Shown one piece after another: positions 16,073-27,443 of a DNA stretch of 64,000 nt. The stretch's first letter is position 1; each line of letters opens with the position of its first letter. Source of the DNA: Taklimakanibacter albus (GTDB lineage: Bacteria; Pseudomonadota; Alphaproteobacteria; Rhizobiales; Aestuariivirgaceae); contig NZ_JAENHL010000008.1 of NCBI RefSeq assembly GCF_016595235.1, forward strand, positions 62,001 to 126,000, given 5' to 3'. The notes beneath the pieces were generated by a model that was not told the origin of the DNA, made no database searches, and saw nothing but the letters and a program-made list of their open reading frames with translations. A program made the position numbers and the translations under genes.

Positions 16073-16872
16073 TCACCCAAGCTCTCCCCACCCCACGCAT
16101 CTCGCGCGCGCTCATCGATATCACGCCGGCGATCCTGCTCGGGCTGGTCTGTCTCGTTCTGTGGGAAGCCGCCATCTGGCTGTTCAAGGTCGAACCTTAT
16201 GTGCTGCCGGCCCCGTCGGCCATCGCGCTGGTGATGATCGAACAGTTTCCGGTGCTCGCCGTCGCGGCGCTTGTCACCGCCGAGGAAATTCTCATCGGCT
16301 TTATTCTCTCGGCCGTCACCGGCATCGCCGTCGCCGTCATCATCGCCCGCTTCGAGACCTTCGGTCGCGCGCTCTATCCGCTGATCGTGCTCTTTCAGAA
16401 CGTGCCGAAAGTGGCGCTGGCGCCGATCTTCATCCTGTGGTTCGGCTATGACCTGGCGCCCAAGGTTCTGCTCATCGTCGTCATCGCTTTCTTCCCGGTG
16501 GCGATCGGCATGCTGTCCGGGTTGCAATCGGTCGATCCGTCGCTGGTTTCGCTGATGCGCTCGGTTGGCGCCGGACCCGGCACCATCCTCAAGCGCGTCC
16601 GGCTGCCGCATGCCTTGCCGCAGCTCATGGCCGGCCTCAAGGTGGCGGTGACGCTCTCCGTCATCGGCGCCCTTGTCGGTGAGTTCGCCGGTGCCTCGGC
16701 CGGGCTCGGCTATCTCATTCAATTCGCCTCGACCCAGCTCGAGACGGCGCTCGTCTTCGCGGCGATCCTCTTCGTCTCGGTTCTCGGGCTCGTCTTCTAT
16801 TACGTGGTCGAGATGGCGGAACAATATCTCATCCCGTGGGCGCCGAAATTCGCCGACGCGAACAACAGATAG
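16069..16872 (+). CDS. ABC transporter permease, NitT/TauT (SsuC/TauC/ThiX) type
   Basis: 267 residues with about six membrane segments. The BPD permease region contains VPKVALAPIFILWFGYDLAPKVLLI, the conserved block of SsuC/TauC/ThiX proteins, and a coupling-helix region around MRSVGAGPGTILKRVRLPHALPQLMAGLK. The ATG overlaps the ATPase stop (ATGA). It forms a homodimeric inner-membrane pore, receiving substrate from the THI5-like binding protein encoded 14 bp downstream. Confidence 0.92.
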   Translation: MITQALPTPRISRALIDITPAILLGLVCLVLWEAAIWLFKVEPYVLPAPSAIALVMIEQFPVLAVAALVTAEEILIGFILSAVTGIAVAVIIARFETFGRALYPLIVLFQNVPKVALAPIFILWFGYDLAPKVLLIVVIAFFPVAIGMLSGLQSVDPSLVSLMRSVGAGPGTILKRVRLPHALPQLMAGLKVAVTLSVIGALVGEFAGASAGLGYLIQFASTQLETALVFAAILFVSVLGLVFYYVVEMAEQYLIPWAPKFADANNR

Positions 16873-16886
16873 ATCGGGGGATCGAA

Positions 16887-17900
16887 ATGCGAATGAAACT
16901 GAAACTGGCCGCCGCGACATTCATGCTCCTGGCCGCGACGGCGGCGGCGAAGGCCGCCGACCAGGTGAGCGTGCAGCTCGACTGGGTGGTGCGTGGCAAT
17001 CACGCGATGTTCTTCGTCGCCCGTGACAAGGGCTACTTCAAGGACAATGGCATCGAGGTGACGGCGATCCGCAAGGGCACCGGCTCGGTCGATGCACTGC
17101 GTCTCGTCGGCACCGGCAATGCCGAATTCGGCTTCGGCGACCTGCCGACACTGGCGATCGCCCGCTCGCAGGCGGTACCGGTGGTGGCGCTCGCGGCGGT
17201 CAATCAGCGCAGCCCCATGGGCATGATCGCGCTCGCCAAGACCAAGACCTTGTCAAAGCCCGAGGATCTCAAAGGCCTCGATGTCGGCGTCCATACGGCC
17301 GGCTCGACCTATGTGTTCCTGCGCGCCTTTCTCGCCGCCAACGGCATGAGCGAGACCGACATCAAGAAGAACACCGTCTCGCCGCCTTACGAGAACTACC
17401 TGCTCCTCGGCCGCGTCACAGCGGTACCCGGCTATATCGACGCCGAAGTGCCGGAGCTCGAGGCCAAGGCCGGCGGACCGGGCTCATTGTCGATCATCAT
17501 GGGCGCCGACTGGGGTTACAATGTCTATGGCTCCGGCCTCTTCACCTCGGAAGCTTTGATCAAAGAGAAGCCTGAGCTGGTCGAGCGCTTCACCGCCGCC
17601 TATCTCAAAGCCTTCGCCGACGTCATCGCCAATCCGGGCGAGGCCGCCGACATCATCATCAAGGCCAACCCCGAATATGCGAAAAAACGCGACATCCTGG
17701 TCAAGCAGCTCGAGGCCGACATCAAATCGACCTTCTTCAGCGCCGAGACGGCCAAGGACGGGATCGGCGCGATGACGCTCGAAACCTGGACGGCCACCGC
17801 CAAGACGCTGCGCGATCAAGGCGTCATGAAAAAAGACATCGATCTCGAAGCTGCCTTTTCCAACCGCTTCATCCTCGCCGCCAAACCTTTGAAGAAATAA
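16887..17900 (+). CDS. NMT1/THI5-like periplasmic ABC substrate-binding protein
   Basis: 337 residues; the ATG at 16887 follows GGGGG six bases upstream. A signal peptide (MRMKLKLAAATFMLLAATAAAKA) directs it to the periplasm. The mature start VQLDWVVRGNHAMFFVARDKGYFKDNGIEV closely follows the ThiY/THI5 pattern (LDW...NHAG.Y.A...GYF...G..V), a family that binds heteroaromatic thiamine precursors as well as sulfonates and nitrate. Since THI5-type sites hold a hydroxymethylpyrimidine or a pyridine (yeast THI5 uses PLP), and the operon lies among B6 catabolic genes, a B6 vitamer is a plausible ligand. That is inference; sulfonates cannot be excluded. Confidence 0.87.
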   Translation: MRMKLKLAAATFMLLAATAAAKAADQVSVQLDWVVRGNHAMFFVARDKGYFKDNGIEVTAIRKGTGSVDALRLVGTGNAEFGFGDLPTLAIARSQAVPVVALAAVNQRSPMGMIALAKTKTLSKPEDLKGLDVGVHTAGSTYVFLRAFLAANGMSETDIKKNTVSPPYENYLLLGRVTAVPGYIDAEVPELEAKAGGPGSLSIIMGADWGYNVYGSGLFTSEALIKEKPELVERFTAAYLKAFADVIANPGEAADIIIKANPEYAKKRDILVKQLEADIKSTFFSAETAKDGIGAMTLETWTATAKTLRDQGVMKKDIDLEAAFSNRFILAAKPLKK

Positions 17901-17924
17901 CGCAACCAACGAATGAGACACCCC

Positions 17925-18545
17925 ATGATCAAACTTCTCGGCCGCCAGACCTCGGGCAATGTGCAGAAAGTCATCTTCATGCTCGAAGAGGCCGGCAAGG
18001 CCTATGACCGCGAGGATTACGGCCGCCAGTTCAACAATACCCAGACGCCCGAATACAAGGCGCTCAACCCGAACAGCAAGGTGCCGACGCTCATCGACGG
18101 CAAGGTGGTGATCTGGGAATCGAACACCATCCTGCGCTATCTCGCCGCCTCCTATGTTCCGGCGCTGACCGGCGCCACGCCGGCCGAACGCACCGATGTC
18201 GAACGCTGGATGGACTGGCTCCTCGCCGCCGTCAATCCGGGCTACCTCACCGCCTTCAAAGATTCGAAGAAGCCCGCCAATGAGCGGGCGCCCGATTATG
18301 ACGCGCAGATCAAGGAGCTTCTCGCCCAGATGGCGATCCTCGACGCTCATCTCAAAGGCAAGTCCTTCGTGGCGCTGGAGAAGCTCACCATCGCCGACAT
18401 CGCGCTGGCGCCGGTCCTGAAACGCTGCCTCGACTTCCCGCTCGAACGCCCGGCCCTCGCCGAGCTCGATCGCTGGATCAAGGCCATCGGCGAGCGCGCC
18501 GCCTTCCAGATCGCAATCGGCGCCAAAGAGAAGAAGGCCGCCTGA
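17925..18545 (+). CDS. Glutathione S-transferase family protein
   Basis: About 206 residues from the ATG at 17925; an in-frame ATG at 17913 adds four. Seen: the N-terminal thioredoxin-fold GSH site (LLGRQTSGNVQKVIFMLEEAGKAYDRE, then NPNSKVPTLIDGKVVIWESNTILRYLA, with the conserved cis-Pro and the E-S pair for GSH), and an all-helical C-terminal domain. The catalytic Ser/Thr region is near TSGN. Family members conjugate GSH or catalyse GSH-dependent isomerisations such as maleylpyruvate isomerase. It overlaps the next gene by one base and follows the importer by 24 bp, so it is part of the catabolic operon; a cis-trans isomerase of a ring-cleavage product is a reasonable guess. Confidence 0.85.
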   Translation: MIKLLGRQTSGNVQKVIFMLEEAGKAYDREDYGRQFNNTQTPEYKALNPNSKVPTLIDGKVVIWESNTILRYLAASYVPALTGATPAERTDVERWMDWLLAAVNPGYLTAFKDSKKPANERAPDYDAQIKELLAQMAILDAHLKGKSFVALEKLTIADIALAPVLKRCLDFPLERPALAELDRWIKAIGERAAFQIAIGAKEKKAA

Positions 18546-19471
18546 TGAAGCGCATCGCCGTCATCGGATTGGGAACCATGGGTCCAGGGATGGCCCAGCG
18601 CCTGGCGCAAGGCGGACTCGTGGTCACCGCCTTCGATACGGATGGCGCCCAGATCGAGAAGGCGAAGGCGATGCTGCCTTTGATCACCGGCGTGCTCGAC
18701 CGGCTCGGCATCACGCCGAAGCCCGGCGGCGCGCTGCATTTCACCACCTCCCTTGCCGACGCCGTCAAGGATGCCGATCTCGTCATCGAGAACGTGCCGG
18801 AGAAGATCGAGATCAAGGCCGATGTCTATCGCGCCTTGGAAGGGCTCATCGCCTCCAAGACTCTGGTCGTGTCCGATACATCCGGCATCCCGATCAGCAA
18901 ACTGCAAGAGCATCTCTCACATCCAGAGCGCTTCTGCGGCATGCACTGGTCGAACCCACCTCATATCATTCCGATGATCGAGGTCATATCGGGGGCGAAG
19001 ACCGCGCCCGAAACGGCGAAGGCCATCGTGACGCTGATCGAGGAACTGGGGCTGCTGCCGGTGGTCGTCAACAAGGATGTTCCCGGCTTCGTCGAAAACC
19101 GCATCCTCTACGCCCTGCTGCGCGAGGCGGTCGATCTCGTCGAGGAAGGCGTCATCGCGCCGGAAGCGCTCGATACCTGCGTTTCCTGGGGCATCGGCTA
19201 CAAGCTCAGCGTCATCGGTCCGATGGCGCTCCTCGATGTGGCGGGGCTCGACATCTATCATTCGGTGGCAGGTTTTCTTAATCAGGAGCTGTCGACCCGC
19301 GGCGATATCGCTCCCTTCGTGACGAAGCGCGTGGCGGAGAAACGTCTCGGACTTAAGACCGGCGGCGGCGTCTATGCCTATACGCCGGAACGGATAAAGG
19401 AGCTCGGTGCCGAACGGGCGCGCAAGCTCGTCGCGGTGCGCCGCGCACTGGAGGAGAAGGATCGGACATGA
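18545..19471 (+). CDS. 5-formyl-3-hydroxy-2-methylpyridine-4-carboxylate 5-dehydrogenase (3-hydroxyacyl-CoA dehydrogenase-like)
   Basis: 308 residues. Seen: Rossmann NAD site IAVIGLGTMGPGMAQRLAQGG, HCDH-type core SDTSGIPISKL, GMHWSNPPHIIPMIEVI and VVVNKDVPGFVENRILYALLREA, and a C-terminal domain with DTCVSWGIGYKLSVIGPMALLDVAGLDIY. The catalytic His is in GMHWSNPP. These blocks, including unusual ones such as VSWGIGYK, match what I recall of Mesorhizobium loti Mlr6793, the enzyme (EC 1.2.1.100) that oxidises the 5-aldehyde of the B6 pathway to 3-hydroxy-2-methylpyridine-4,5-dicarboxylate using NAD. Ordinary 3-hydroxybutyryl-CoA dehydrogenases differ there. The presence of three other pathway enzymes nearby supports the call. 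The start overlaps the GST stop by one base. Confidence 0.87.
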   Translation: MKRIAVIGLGTMGPGMAQRLAQGGLVVTAFDTDGAQIEKAKAMLPLITGVLDRLGITPKPGGALHFTTSLADAVKDADLVIENVPEKIEIKADVYRALEGLIASKTLVVSDTSGIPISKLQEHLSHPERFCGMHWSNPPHIIPMIEVISGAKTAPETAKAIVTLIEELGLLPVVVNKDVPGFVENRILYALLREAVDLVEEGVIAPEALDTCVSWGIGYKLSVIGPMALLDVAGLDIYHSVAGFLNQELSTRGDIAPFVTKRVAEKRLGLKTGGGVYAYTPERIKELGAERARKLVAVRRALEEKDRT

Positions 19472-19475
19472 CGCT

Positions 19476-19883
19476 TCAGCGGCAGACGAGCCGGTCCGTG
19501 TCGCTCACACAAGTGAGATCGGCCGGCTTGCCTTGCGCGAGCGTCACCACGCTGCGGCTTTCCCAGCTTGCCCCGGCGAAACCGCACCAGGCCATCTGCA
19601 CGGCCATGCGGTCGCCCACCTCGTTGAGGAGATACAAGGTACCATCCGCCGGGTCGCGCCAGAAACTCACGGCAATCCGGGCTCCCGGCGCCGCCCGGCC
19701 GAGCTCGGCAGAGTACCAATGGGCGAGCGACACGGCGCAGCTGATCTCGCGCGTGGCACTGTTTCGTGCGACGAACGGTGTCTCTATGAGACCCGCCGAA
19801 CCGCGTTCGACAGCGCTGGCAGTGGGCGCAGCGAGAGTGGAAACGAAGATGAATGCGAGGAGACGATTTGTTTTTGCAGACAT
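19476..19883 (-). CDS. Small secreted protein of unknown function
   Basis: 135 residues with a signal peptide (MSAKTNRLLAFIFVSTLAAPTASA). The mature part has four Cys (in REISCAV, MAWCGFA, ADLTCVS and LVCR), suggesting two disulfides in the periplasm. No known family is recognised. It is on the opposite strand between the FHMPC dehydrogenase and the BMP-type importer, ending four bases after the dehydrogenase stop. Similarly short Cys-containing secreted proteins are common lineage-specific genes in alphaproteobacteria. A link to B6 uptake is possible only by location. Confidence 0.6.
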   Translation of the reverse strand: MSAKTNRLLAFIFVSTLAAPTASAVERGSAGLIETPFVARNSATREISCAVSLAHWYSAELGRAAPGARIAVSFWRDPADGTLYLLNEVGDRMAVQMAWCGFAGASWESRSVVTLAQGKPADLTCVSDTDRLVCR

Positions 19884-19974
19884 GATGGACTTCGCAAGGA
19901 ATGCGATAGCCTAACATGGCTGCCGCCTGAAAGTGAATGGAAAGACAAGTATAAAACCAGATGGAGGAAACGTT

Positions 19975-21000
19975 ATGCGTGCATATTGGAAGAAATCCCT
20001 AGGCGCCTTGACGATGCTGGCTCTGATGAGCACGGCGAGCCTCGCCGCCGAGGTGAAGACGATTGCCATTCTCGCGCCCGAGCAAGGCAATGACTATGGT
20101 TGGAACCAGCAAGGCATCGATGCCGCCAAGGCCGCCGGTGAGAAGGCCGGCGTCAAGGTGCTGGTCGCCGAAGGTCTGGGTTACGGCGATGTGCGCCCGA
20201 CATTGCGCGAGCTCGCCGGTGAAGGTGCCAACCTGCTGATCGCCCATGCGAGCGGCTACAACACTGCCGCGCCTGAGATCGGTGCCGAGCTCAATGTACC
20301 GGTGGCGATCGTCGACATGCCCAATGCGATGAAAGCCGGCAAGGTCGCCGACTACACGCTGAGCGGCCATGAAGGCGCCTATCTCGCCGGCCGTCTCGCG
20401 GCCAAGATGAGCCGTAGCGGCACGGTCGGTATCGTCGTCTCGGGCGAACCCCCGTCATGGAACTCGCAGTCGGCCGCCTTCGCGCAGGGCGCCAAGGCCG
20501 AGAAGGATGGTATCAAGATCCTCTATGCGGTGATCGGACCGGCGGCCTATGCCGACGCGGCGGGCGGCAAGCGGGTGACCGAAGCGGTGATCGCGGCCGG
20601 CGCTGACATCGTCTTCGGACAAGGCAACGGCTCGAGCTTCGGCATGCTGCAGGCGGTGGAAACCACCAAAGCGGGTGATGGCGGCAAGGTCTATTTCATC
20701 GACGTGATCGGCGACAAGAGCCCGATCAACAAGGGCTTCCTGCTTTCCTCGGTGCTGTGGAACCTGGTGCCCGTCTATGATGCGATGATCGCCGATCTGA
20801 AAGCCGACAAGTTCGGCACCAAGAACTACACGATCGGCCTTGCCGACGACTCGGTGAAGCTGCTCAAGACGGCTGAGATTCCCGACGGCGTCTGGGGTGA
20901 GATCGAGGCGGTGCGCGCCGATGTCGTCTCCGGCAAGATCAAGGTCGAGCCGGTGTGGGATGCGGCCAAGCTCCATGAGCTCGTGACCGCGCTCAAGTAG
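19975..21000 (+). CDS. BMP-family periplasmic substrate-binding protein (PnrA/BmpA-like)
   Basis: 341 residues from the ATG at 19975, preceded by GGAGGAAA eight bases away. Signal peptide MRAYWKKSLGALTMLALMSTASLAA. The mature protein begins EVKTIAILAPEQGNDYGWNQQGIDAAKAAGEK, the basic-membrane-protein (BMP) pattern with the ligand-stacking aromatic (DYGWNQ), and has the GYGDVRPTLRELA, VVSGEPPSWNSQSAAFAQGAK and FGQGNGSSFGMLQAVE blocks. BMP proteins normally bind purine nucleosides in the periplasm. Here the whole importer stands directly upstream of the pyridoxolactonase operon, so a B6 vitamer or its glycoside or nucleoside-like form could be the substrate. Permeases and the ATPase follow. Confidence 0.88.
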   Translation: MRAYWKKSLGALTMLALMSTASLAAEVKTIAILAPEQGNDYGWNQQGIDAAKAAGEKAGVKVLVAEGLGYGDVRPTLRELAGEGANLLIAHASGYNTAAPEIGAELNVPVAIVDMPNAMKAGKVADYTLSGHEGAYLAGRLAAKMSRSGTVGIVVSGEPPSWNSQSAAFAQGAKAEKDGIKILYAVIGPAAYADAAGGKRVTEAVIAAGADIVFGQGNGSSFGMLQAVETTKAGDGGKVYFIDVIGDKSPINKGFLLSSVLWNLVPVYDAMIADLKADKFGTKNYTIGLADDSVKLLKTAEIPDGVWGEIEAVRADVVSGKIKVEPVWDAAKLHELVTALK

Positions 21001-21010
21001 AACTCACACG

Positions 21011-21039
21011 CGCCGGCAGGTCACCGAGGCTTGCCGGCG
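21011..21039 (+). terminator. Hairpin between binding-protein and ATPase genes
   Basis: CGCCGGCA (21011-21018) pairs with TGCCGGCG (21032-21039) around a 13-base loop and is followed by TCCTTTC. It begins 11 bases after the binding-protein stop. Such hairpins partly terminate or protect the upstream message, so that the binding protein outnumbers the membrane components. Confidence 0.6.
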
Positions 21040-21073
21040 TCCTTTCATTATCGTGACGGTTCGAACCATAACC

Positions 21074-22636
21074 ATGTCTGCAAACGGCAACTCGGCGTCG
21101 GGCAAACCCGCCGTCGAGCTCGTCAATATTTCCAAGCGCTTCCCGGGCGTCGTGGCCAACGACAATGTGAGCCTTGCTCTGTGGCCCGGTGAAGTGCATG
21201 TGCTCCTGGGCGAAAACGGCGCCGGGAAGTCGACGCTCATCGCCCTTCTCGCCGGCCTGCAGCAGCCCGATGAAGGCCATATCGAGATCGCGGGCGAAAG
21301 GCGCCAGATCACCTCCCCCAGCGCCGCTCTGGCGCTCGGCATCGGCACCGTGTTCCAGCACAATATGCTGGTGCCGAGCCTGACCGTCGCCGAAAATCTA
21401 CTGCTCGGTGCCCCTTGGTGGCAAAGACCCGGCCGCGCCGGATTGGCCCGCGCGCTGGCCACGATCGGCAAGGATTTCGGGCTCGACGTTCCGCTCGACG
21501 CCAAGGCCGGCGAAATCTCGCTCGGCGAGCAGCAGCAGGTCGAAATCGTCCGCGCTCTCCTCCATAAGAGCCGCGTCCTCATTCTCGACGAGGCCACCTC
21601 GATGATGACACCGAAAGGCATCGAGGTGCTGGGCCAGCTCATGCGCAAGCTCGCGGCGTCGGGCCTCGCCATCGTCTTCATCACCCACAAGCTCGACGAG
21701 GCGCTGAATTTCGGCGACCGGATCTCGATCCTGCGGCGCGGCCGCAAGATCGCGCAGCTGGCGCCCGAACGCCTCAAAACCCTGGACAAGACCCAGGCCC
21801 GCAGCGAGATCATCAAGGCGATGTTCGCCCGTCAGGACGAGCAGAGCGATGCGGCCGCTCCGCTCCCGCGCCCACAGCTCGCCGCCAAGGCCGATCTTGA
21901 TATCAGCGCGCTCTCGATTGCGCCCGAGCCCGGTCTACCGGGCCTAGCCGACATATCGCTCACCGTCCGCTCGGGCGAGATCGTCGGGATTGCCGGTATC
22001 GACGGCAACGGGCAGAAGCAGCTGGCCGAGGCGCTGGCCGGCCAGCGGGCGCTTGCCTCAGGAACCATTCGTCTCGGCGGCGCCCCAGTCGAGCATCTCA
22101 CCGCCGGCGCCCGCCACAAGCTCGGCCTGCGCTACCTGACCGACGACCGGCTCACGGAGGCGACCGTCGCCAGCTTCCCCTTGAACCTCAATCTGCTGCT
22201 CAAGACCATCGGCGAAGAGCCCTTCTGGCGCCGCGGCATCGAGCAGACACGGGAAATCCATGCGCATGCCGAGCAGCAAGTGAAACGCTACGACATCAGG
22301 ACCCCCGGCATCCACACGCCGATCGGCAAGCTGTCGGGCGGCAATATCCAGAAGGCGCTGCTGGCGCGCGAGCTTGCCGGCGACGCCAAGGCGATGATCT
22401 TCAACAAGCCGACCTATGGCCTCGATTACCAGAATATTGCCTTGTCACGGGCGCGCATCCGCGAAAGCGCCGAGCGCGGCCTGGCCGTGCTCCTCATCTC
22501 GACCGATCTCGACGAGCTGCTCGAATTGTCTGACCGCATTGCGGTGATGTCGCAAGGCCGCATCGCCGGCATCGTCGAAAACGGCCCTGAGGCGCGCTGG
22601 GCGGTCGGCAATCTCATGGTCGGCGAGGCGGCATGA
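21074..22636 (+). CDS. Nucleoside-type ABC ATPase with two nucleotide-binding domains
   Basis: 520 residues from the ATG at 21074; an in-frame GTG at 21053 lacks a ribosome site. NBD1 has GENGAGKST, ISLGEQQQVEIVRAL and VLILDEATSMMTP, where the usual DEPT is DEAT. NBD2 has a degenerate Walker A (GIAGIDGNGQKQLAEAL), signature LSGGNIQKALLAREL and a Walker B AMIFNKPTYGLD in which the catalytic Glu is replaced by Lys. A degenerate second site is common in the sugar/nucleoside (RbsA/YufO) class. It overlaps the next permease start. It energises the BMP-type importer. Confidence 0.9.
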   Translation: MSANGNSASGKPAVELVNISKRFPGVVANDNVSLALWPGEVHVLLGENGAGKSTLIALLAGLQQPDEGHIEIAGERRQITSPSAALALGIGTVFQHNMLVPSLTVAENLLLGAPWWQRPGRAGLARALATIGKDFGLDVPLDAKAGEISLGEQQQVEIVRALLHKSRVLILDEATSMMTPKGIEVLGQLMRKLAASGLAIVFITHKLDEALNFGDRISILRRGRKIAQLAPERLKTLDKTQARSEIIKAMFARQDEQSDAAAPLPRPQLAAKADLDISALSIAPEPGLPGLADISLTVRSGEIVGIAGIDGNGQKQLAEALAGQRALASGTIRLGGAPVEHLTAGARHKLGLRYLTDDRLTEATVASFPLNLNLLLKTIGEEPFWRRGIEQTREIHAHAEQQVKRYDIRTPGIHTPIGKLSGGNIQKALLARELAGDAKAMIFNKPTYGLDYQNIALSRARIRESAERGLAVLLISTDLDELLELSDRIAVMSQGRIAGIVENGPEARWAVGNLMVGEAA

Positions 22637-23724
22637 TGGACGAAGCACAAGCCATCCATCCACCGCACGACAAGGCGGCCGCCCGACCCACGCTCGAGGC
22701 GTGGCGCAGCCTCGCTCTGGTGACGGTGGGGCCCATCCTCCTCGCTTTCCTGTTTTGCGCTTTGGCCCTGCTGATCGCGGGGCATGATCCTCTCGCCTAT
22801 TATCTCTATGTCGTCGAGCGCGGCGTGTTTTCGGGACAAGGCCTGCAGCAGACGCTGACCCGCATGGCGCCGCTTCTCCTTCATGCCGCGAGCCTCATCA
22901 TCGCCTTTCGCGCCGGCATCTGGAATCTGGGCGGCGACGGACAGTTTCTCCTCGGTGCGGTGATGGCGGCGGCCCTCGGTCCGGTCCTCGTCACCGTGGC
23001 GCCCGACTGGATCACCCTCATCGCCTGCATGCTGCTCGCCATGCTCGTCGGTGCGTTGTGGTCGCTCGTTCCGGCGCTGCTCCGGGCCTATCAGGGTGTC
23101 AATGAGATCATCACCACCTTGATGATGACCTTCCTCGGCACCTCCTTCGCCAATGTGCTGGTGAAGCTCATTTTCCTCGATCCCGCGACGACCGTGCCGC
23201 AGACCCGCACTCTGCCGGTCGAGGATCGCCTGGCCTGGCTTCCAGGCACGACGATCTCGAGCGGCCTCTTCATCGGGCTCGCCGCGGTGATCATCGTCCA
23301 TCTGGTGATGACACGCACCGCCTTCGGCCTTAGACTCCGCATCGTCGGCGCTAACCCCAAGGCGGCGCTGCATGCCGGTCTATCGGTCTCGGCGCTGACC
23401 GTCATCGTCTTTGCCCTGTCGGGTGGGCTCGCGGGCCTTGCCGGCGCGGTCGACATCGTCGGGGTGTTCGGCAATGTGCGGGCCGACTGGAATCCGGCCT
23501 ATGCGCTGGCCGTCGTGCCACTCGTCTTCCTCGCGCGCTTCAATGGCTGGGCCACCATCGCTTTCGTCTTCTTTTATGCGGTGCTCGACATCGGCGGTGA
23601 AAGTGCGGCGCGGCGCATCGGCGTGCCGCAATATTTCACGCTTGTGCTCGTCGCCACCATGTTCATCCTGCTGGCGCTCGCCGAATGGCTCGACCAGCAG
23701 CGCCGCGCCCGGCAAAGGAGCTGA
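22633..23724 (+). CDS. ABC permease, nucleoside/ribose (BPD_transp_2) type, subunit 1
   Basis: 363 residues with roughly nine to ten membrane spans. The family pattern RAGIWNLGGDGQFLLGAVMAAALG and YQGVNEIITTLMMTFLGT, then GANPKAALHAGL, is diagnostic of YufP/BmpC-type permeases. The start is one of two adjacent ATGs (22633 or 22636) overlapping the ATPase stop, so translation is coupled. It pairs with the following permease to form a heterodimer in the inner membrane. Confidence 0.9.
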   Translation: MMDEAQAIHPPHDKAAARPTLEAWRSLALVTVGPILLAFLFCALALLIAGHDPLAYYLYVVERGVFSGQGLQQTLTRMAPLLLHAASLIIAFRAGIWNLGGDGQFLLGAVMAAALGPVLVTVAPDWITLIACMLLAMLVGALWSLVPALLRAYQGVNEIITTLMMTFLGTSFANVLVKLIFLDPATTVPQTRTLPVEDRLAWLPGTTISSGLFIGLAAVIIVHLVMTRTAFGLRLRIVGANPKAALHAGLSVSALTVIVFALSGGLAGLAGAVDIVGVFGNVRADWNPAYALAVVPLVFLARFNGWATIAFVFFYAVLDIGGESAARRIGVPQYFTLVLVATMFILLALAEWLDQQRRARQRS

Positions 23725-23729
23725 CCACC

Positions 23730-24665
23730 ATGGAAGCGCTCCTCACCACCGCCTTCCTCACCGCCCTTGTCACCGGCGCCGTCACCGCCGGCATCCCGTT
23801 GCTGCTCGCCGGGCTCGGCGAGCAGATGTCGGAGAAGGCCGGCGTCCTCAATGTCGGTATCGAAGGCATGATGCTGGCCGGTGCCTTCGCCGGCTTCTTC
23901 GCCGCCTATATGAGCGGATCAATCGCCCTCGGCTTTCTCGCCGGGGCGGCGGGGGGCTTCGGCGTCGCCCTGCTGATGGCGCTGCTCTGCGTGCGTCTCG
24001 GTCTCAACCAGATCGTCATCGGCATCGGCCTGACGCTCGGCTTCGAAGGCATCACCGCCCTTCTCCACTATAATCTCTTCGGCCGTTCCTATCCGCGCCT
24101 GCCGGCGGTCGAGACCTTGCGCATCCCGGGCCTTGCCGACATTCCGGTGCTGGGGCCGGCCTTCTTCGACCGGCCGCTCATCGTCTATATCGCGGTGGCC
24201 CTGGTCTTCGTCGCCAGCTTCGTCTACCGGCGCACCAATCTCGGTCTCTATCTGCAAGCGGCGGGCGACAAGCCGGCCGCCCTCGACGTCACCGGCATCG
24301 ATGTCGTACGCATCCGCACCTTCGCCGTGCTGACCGCCGGAACACTCGCCGGCCTCGGCGGCGCGTTTCTCTCCGAAGTCGGCGCCGGGCTGTTCGTGCC
24401 TTTCATGACCAATGGCGCCGGCTTCATCGGCATCGTGCTCGCGATGCTGGCGCGCGGGAGGCCCTTCTGGGTGCTCGCCGGCGCCGCCATCTTCGGCGCC
24501 TGCCTGTCGCTCACCACCGCGCTGCAGGTGGCAGGCGTCAATGTGCCGACCGATGTCATCCAGATGATCCCCTTCGCGGCGGTGATGGCGGTGCTCATCA
24601 TCTTCGGCCGCAATGCCCATCTACCCGCTGCGCTCGGTATTCCCTATGTGCGAGGCGCGCGTTGA
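23730..24665 (+). CDS. ABC permease, nucleoside/ribose (BPD_transp_2) type, subunit 2
   Basis: 311 residues from the ATG at 23730, which AAGGAG at 23715-23720 supports. Seen: GAVTAGIPLLLAGLGEQMSEKAGVLNVGIEGMMLAGAF, the YufQ/BmpD signature, and TGIDVVRIRTFAVLTAGTLAGLGGAFLS. About eight to nine membrane spans. It begins five bases after the partner permease stop and completes the BMP-type importer. The lactonase gene follows 28 bp later. Confidence 0.9.
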   Translation: MEALLTTAFLTALVTGAVTAGIPLLLAGLGEQMSEKAGVLNVGIEGMMLAGAFAGFFAAYMSGSIALGFLAGAAGGFGVALLMALLCVRLGLNQIVIGIGLTLGFEGITALLHYNLFGRSYPRLPAVETLRIPGLADIPVLGPAFFDRPLIVYIAVALVFVASFVYRRTNLGLYLQAAGDKPAALDVTGIDVVRIRTFAVLTAGTLAGLGGAFLSEVGAGLFVPFMTNGAGFIGIVLAMLARGRPFWVLAGAAIFGACLSLTTALQVAGVNVPTDVIQMIPFAAVMAVLIIFGRNAHLPAALGIPYVRGAR

Positions 24666-24678
24666 AAAACATAAATAA

Positions 24679-25500
<822 letters not shown>

Positions 25501-25509
25501 GAGACGACA

Positions 25510-27442
<1,933 letters not shown>

Positions 27443-27443
27443 T

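Noticed and set aside
18545-19471. 3-hydroxybutyryl-CoA dehydrogenase
   Set aside because: The core fold is the same, but blocks such as HWSNPPHIIPMIEV and VSWGIGYK match the pyridine aldehyde dehydrogenase, and the neighbourhood is B6 catabolism.
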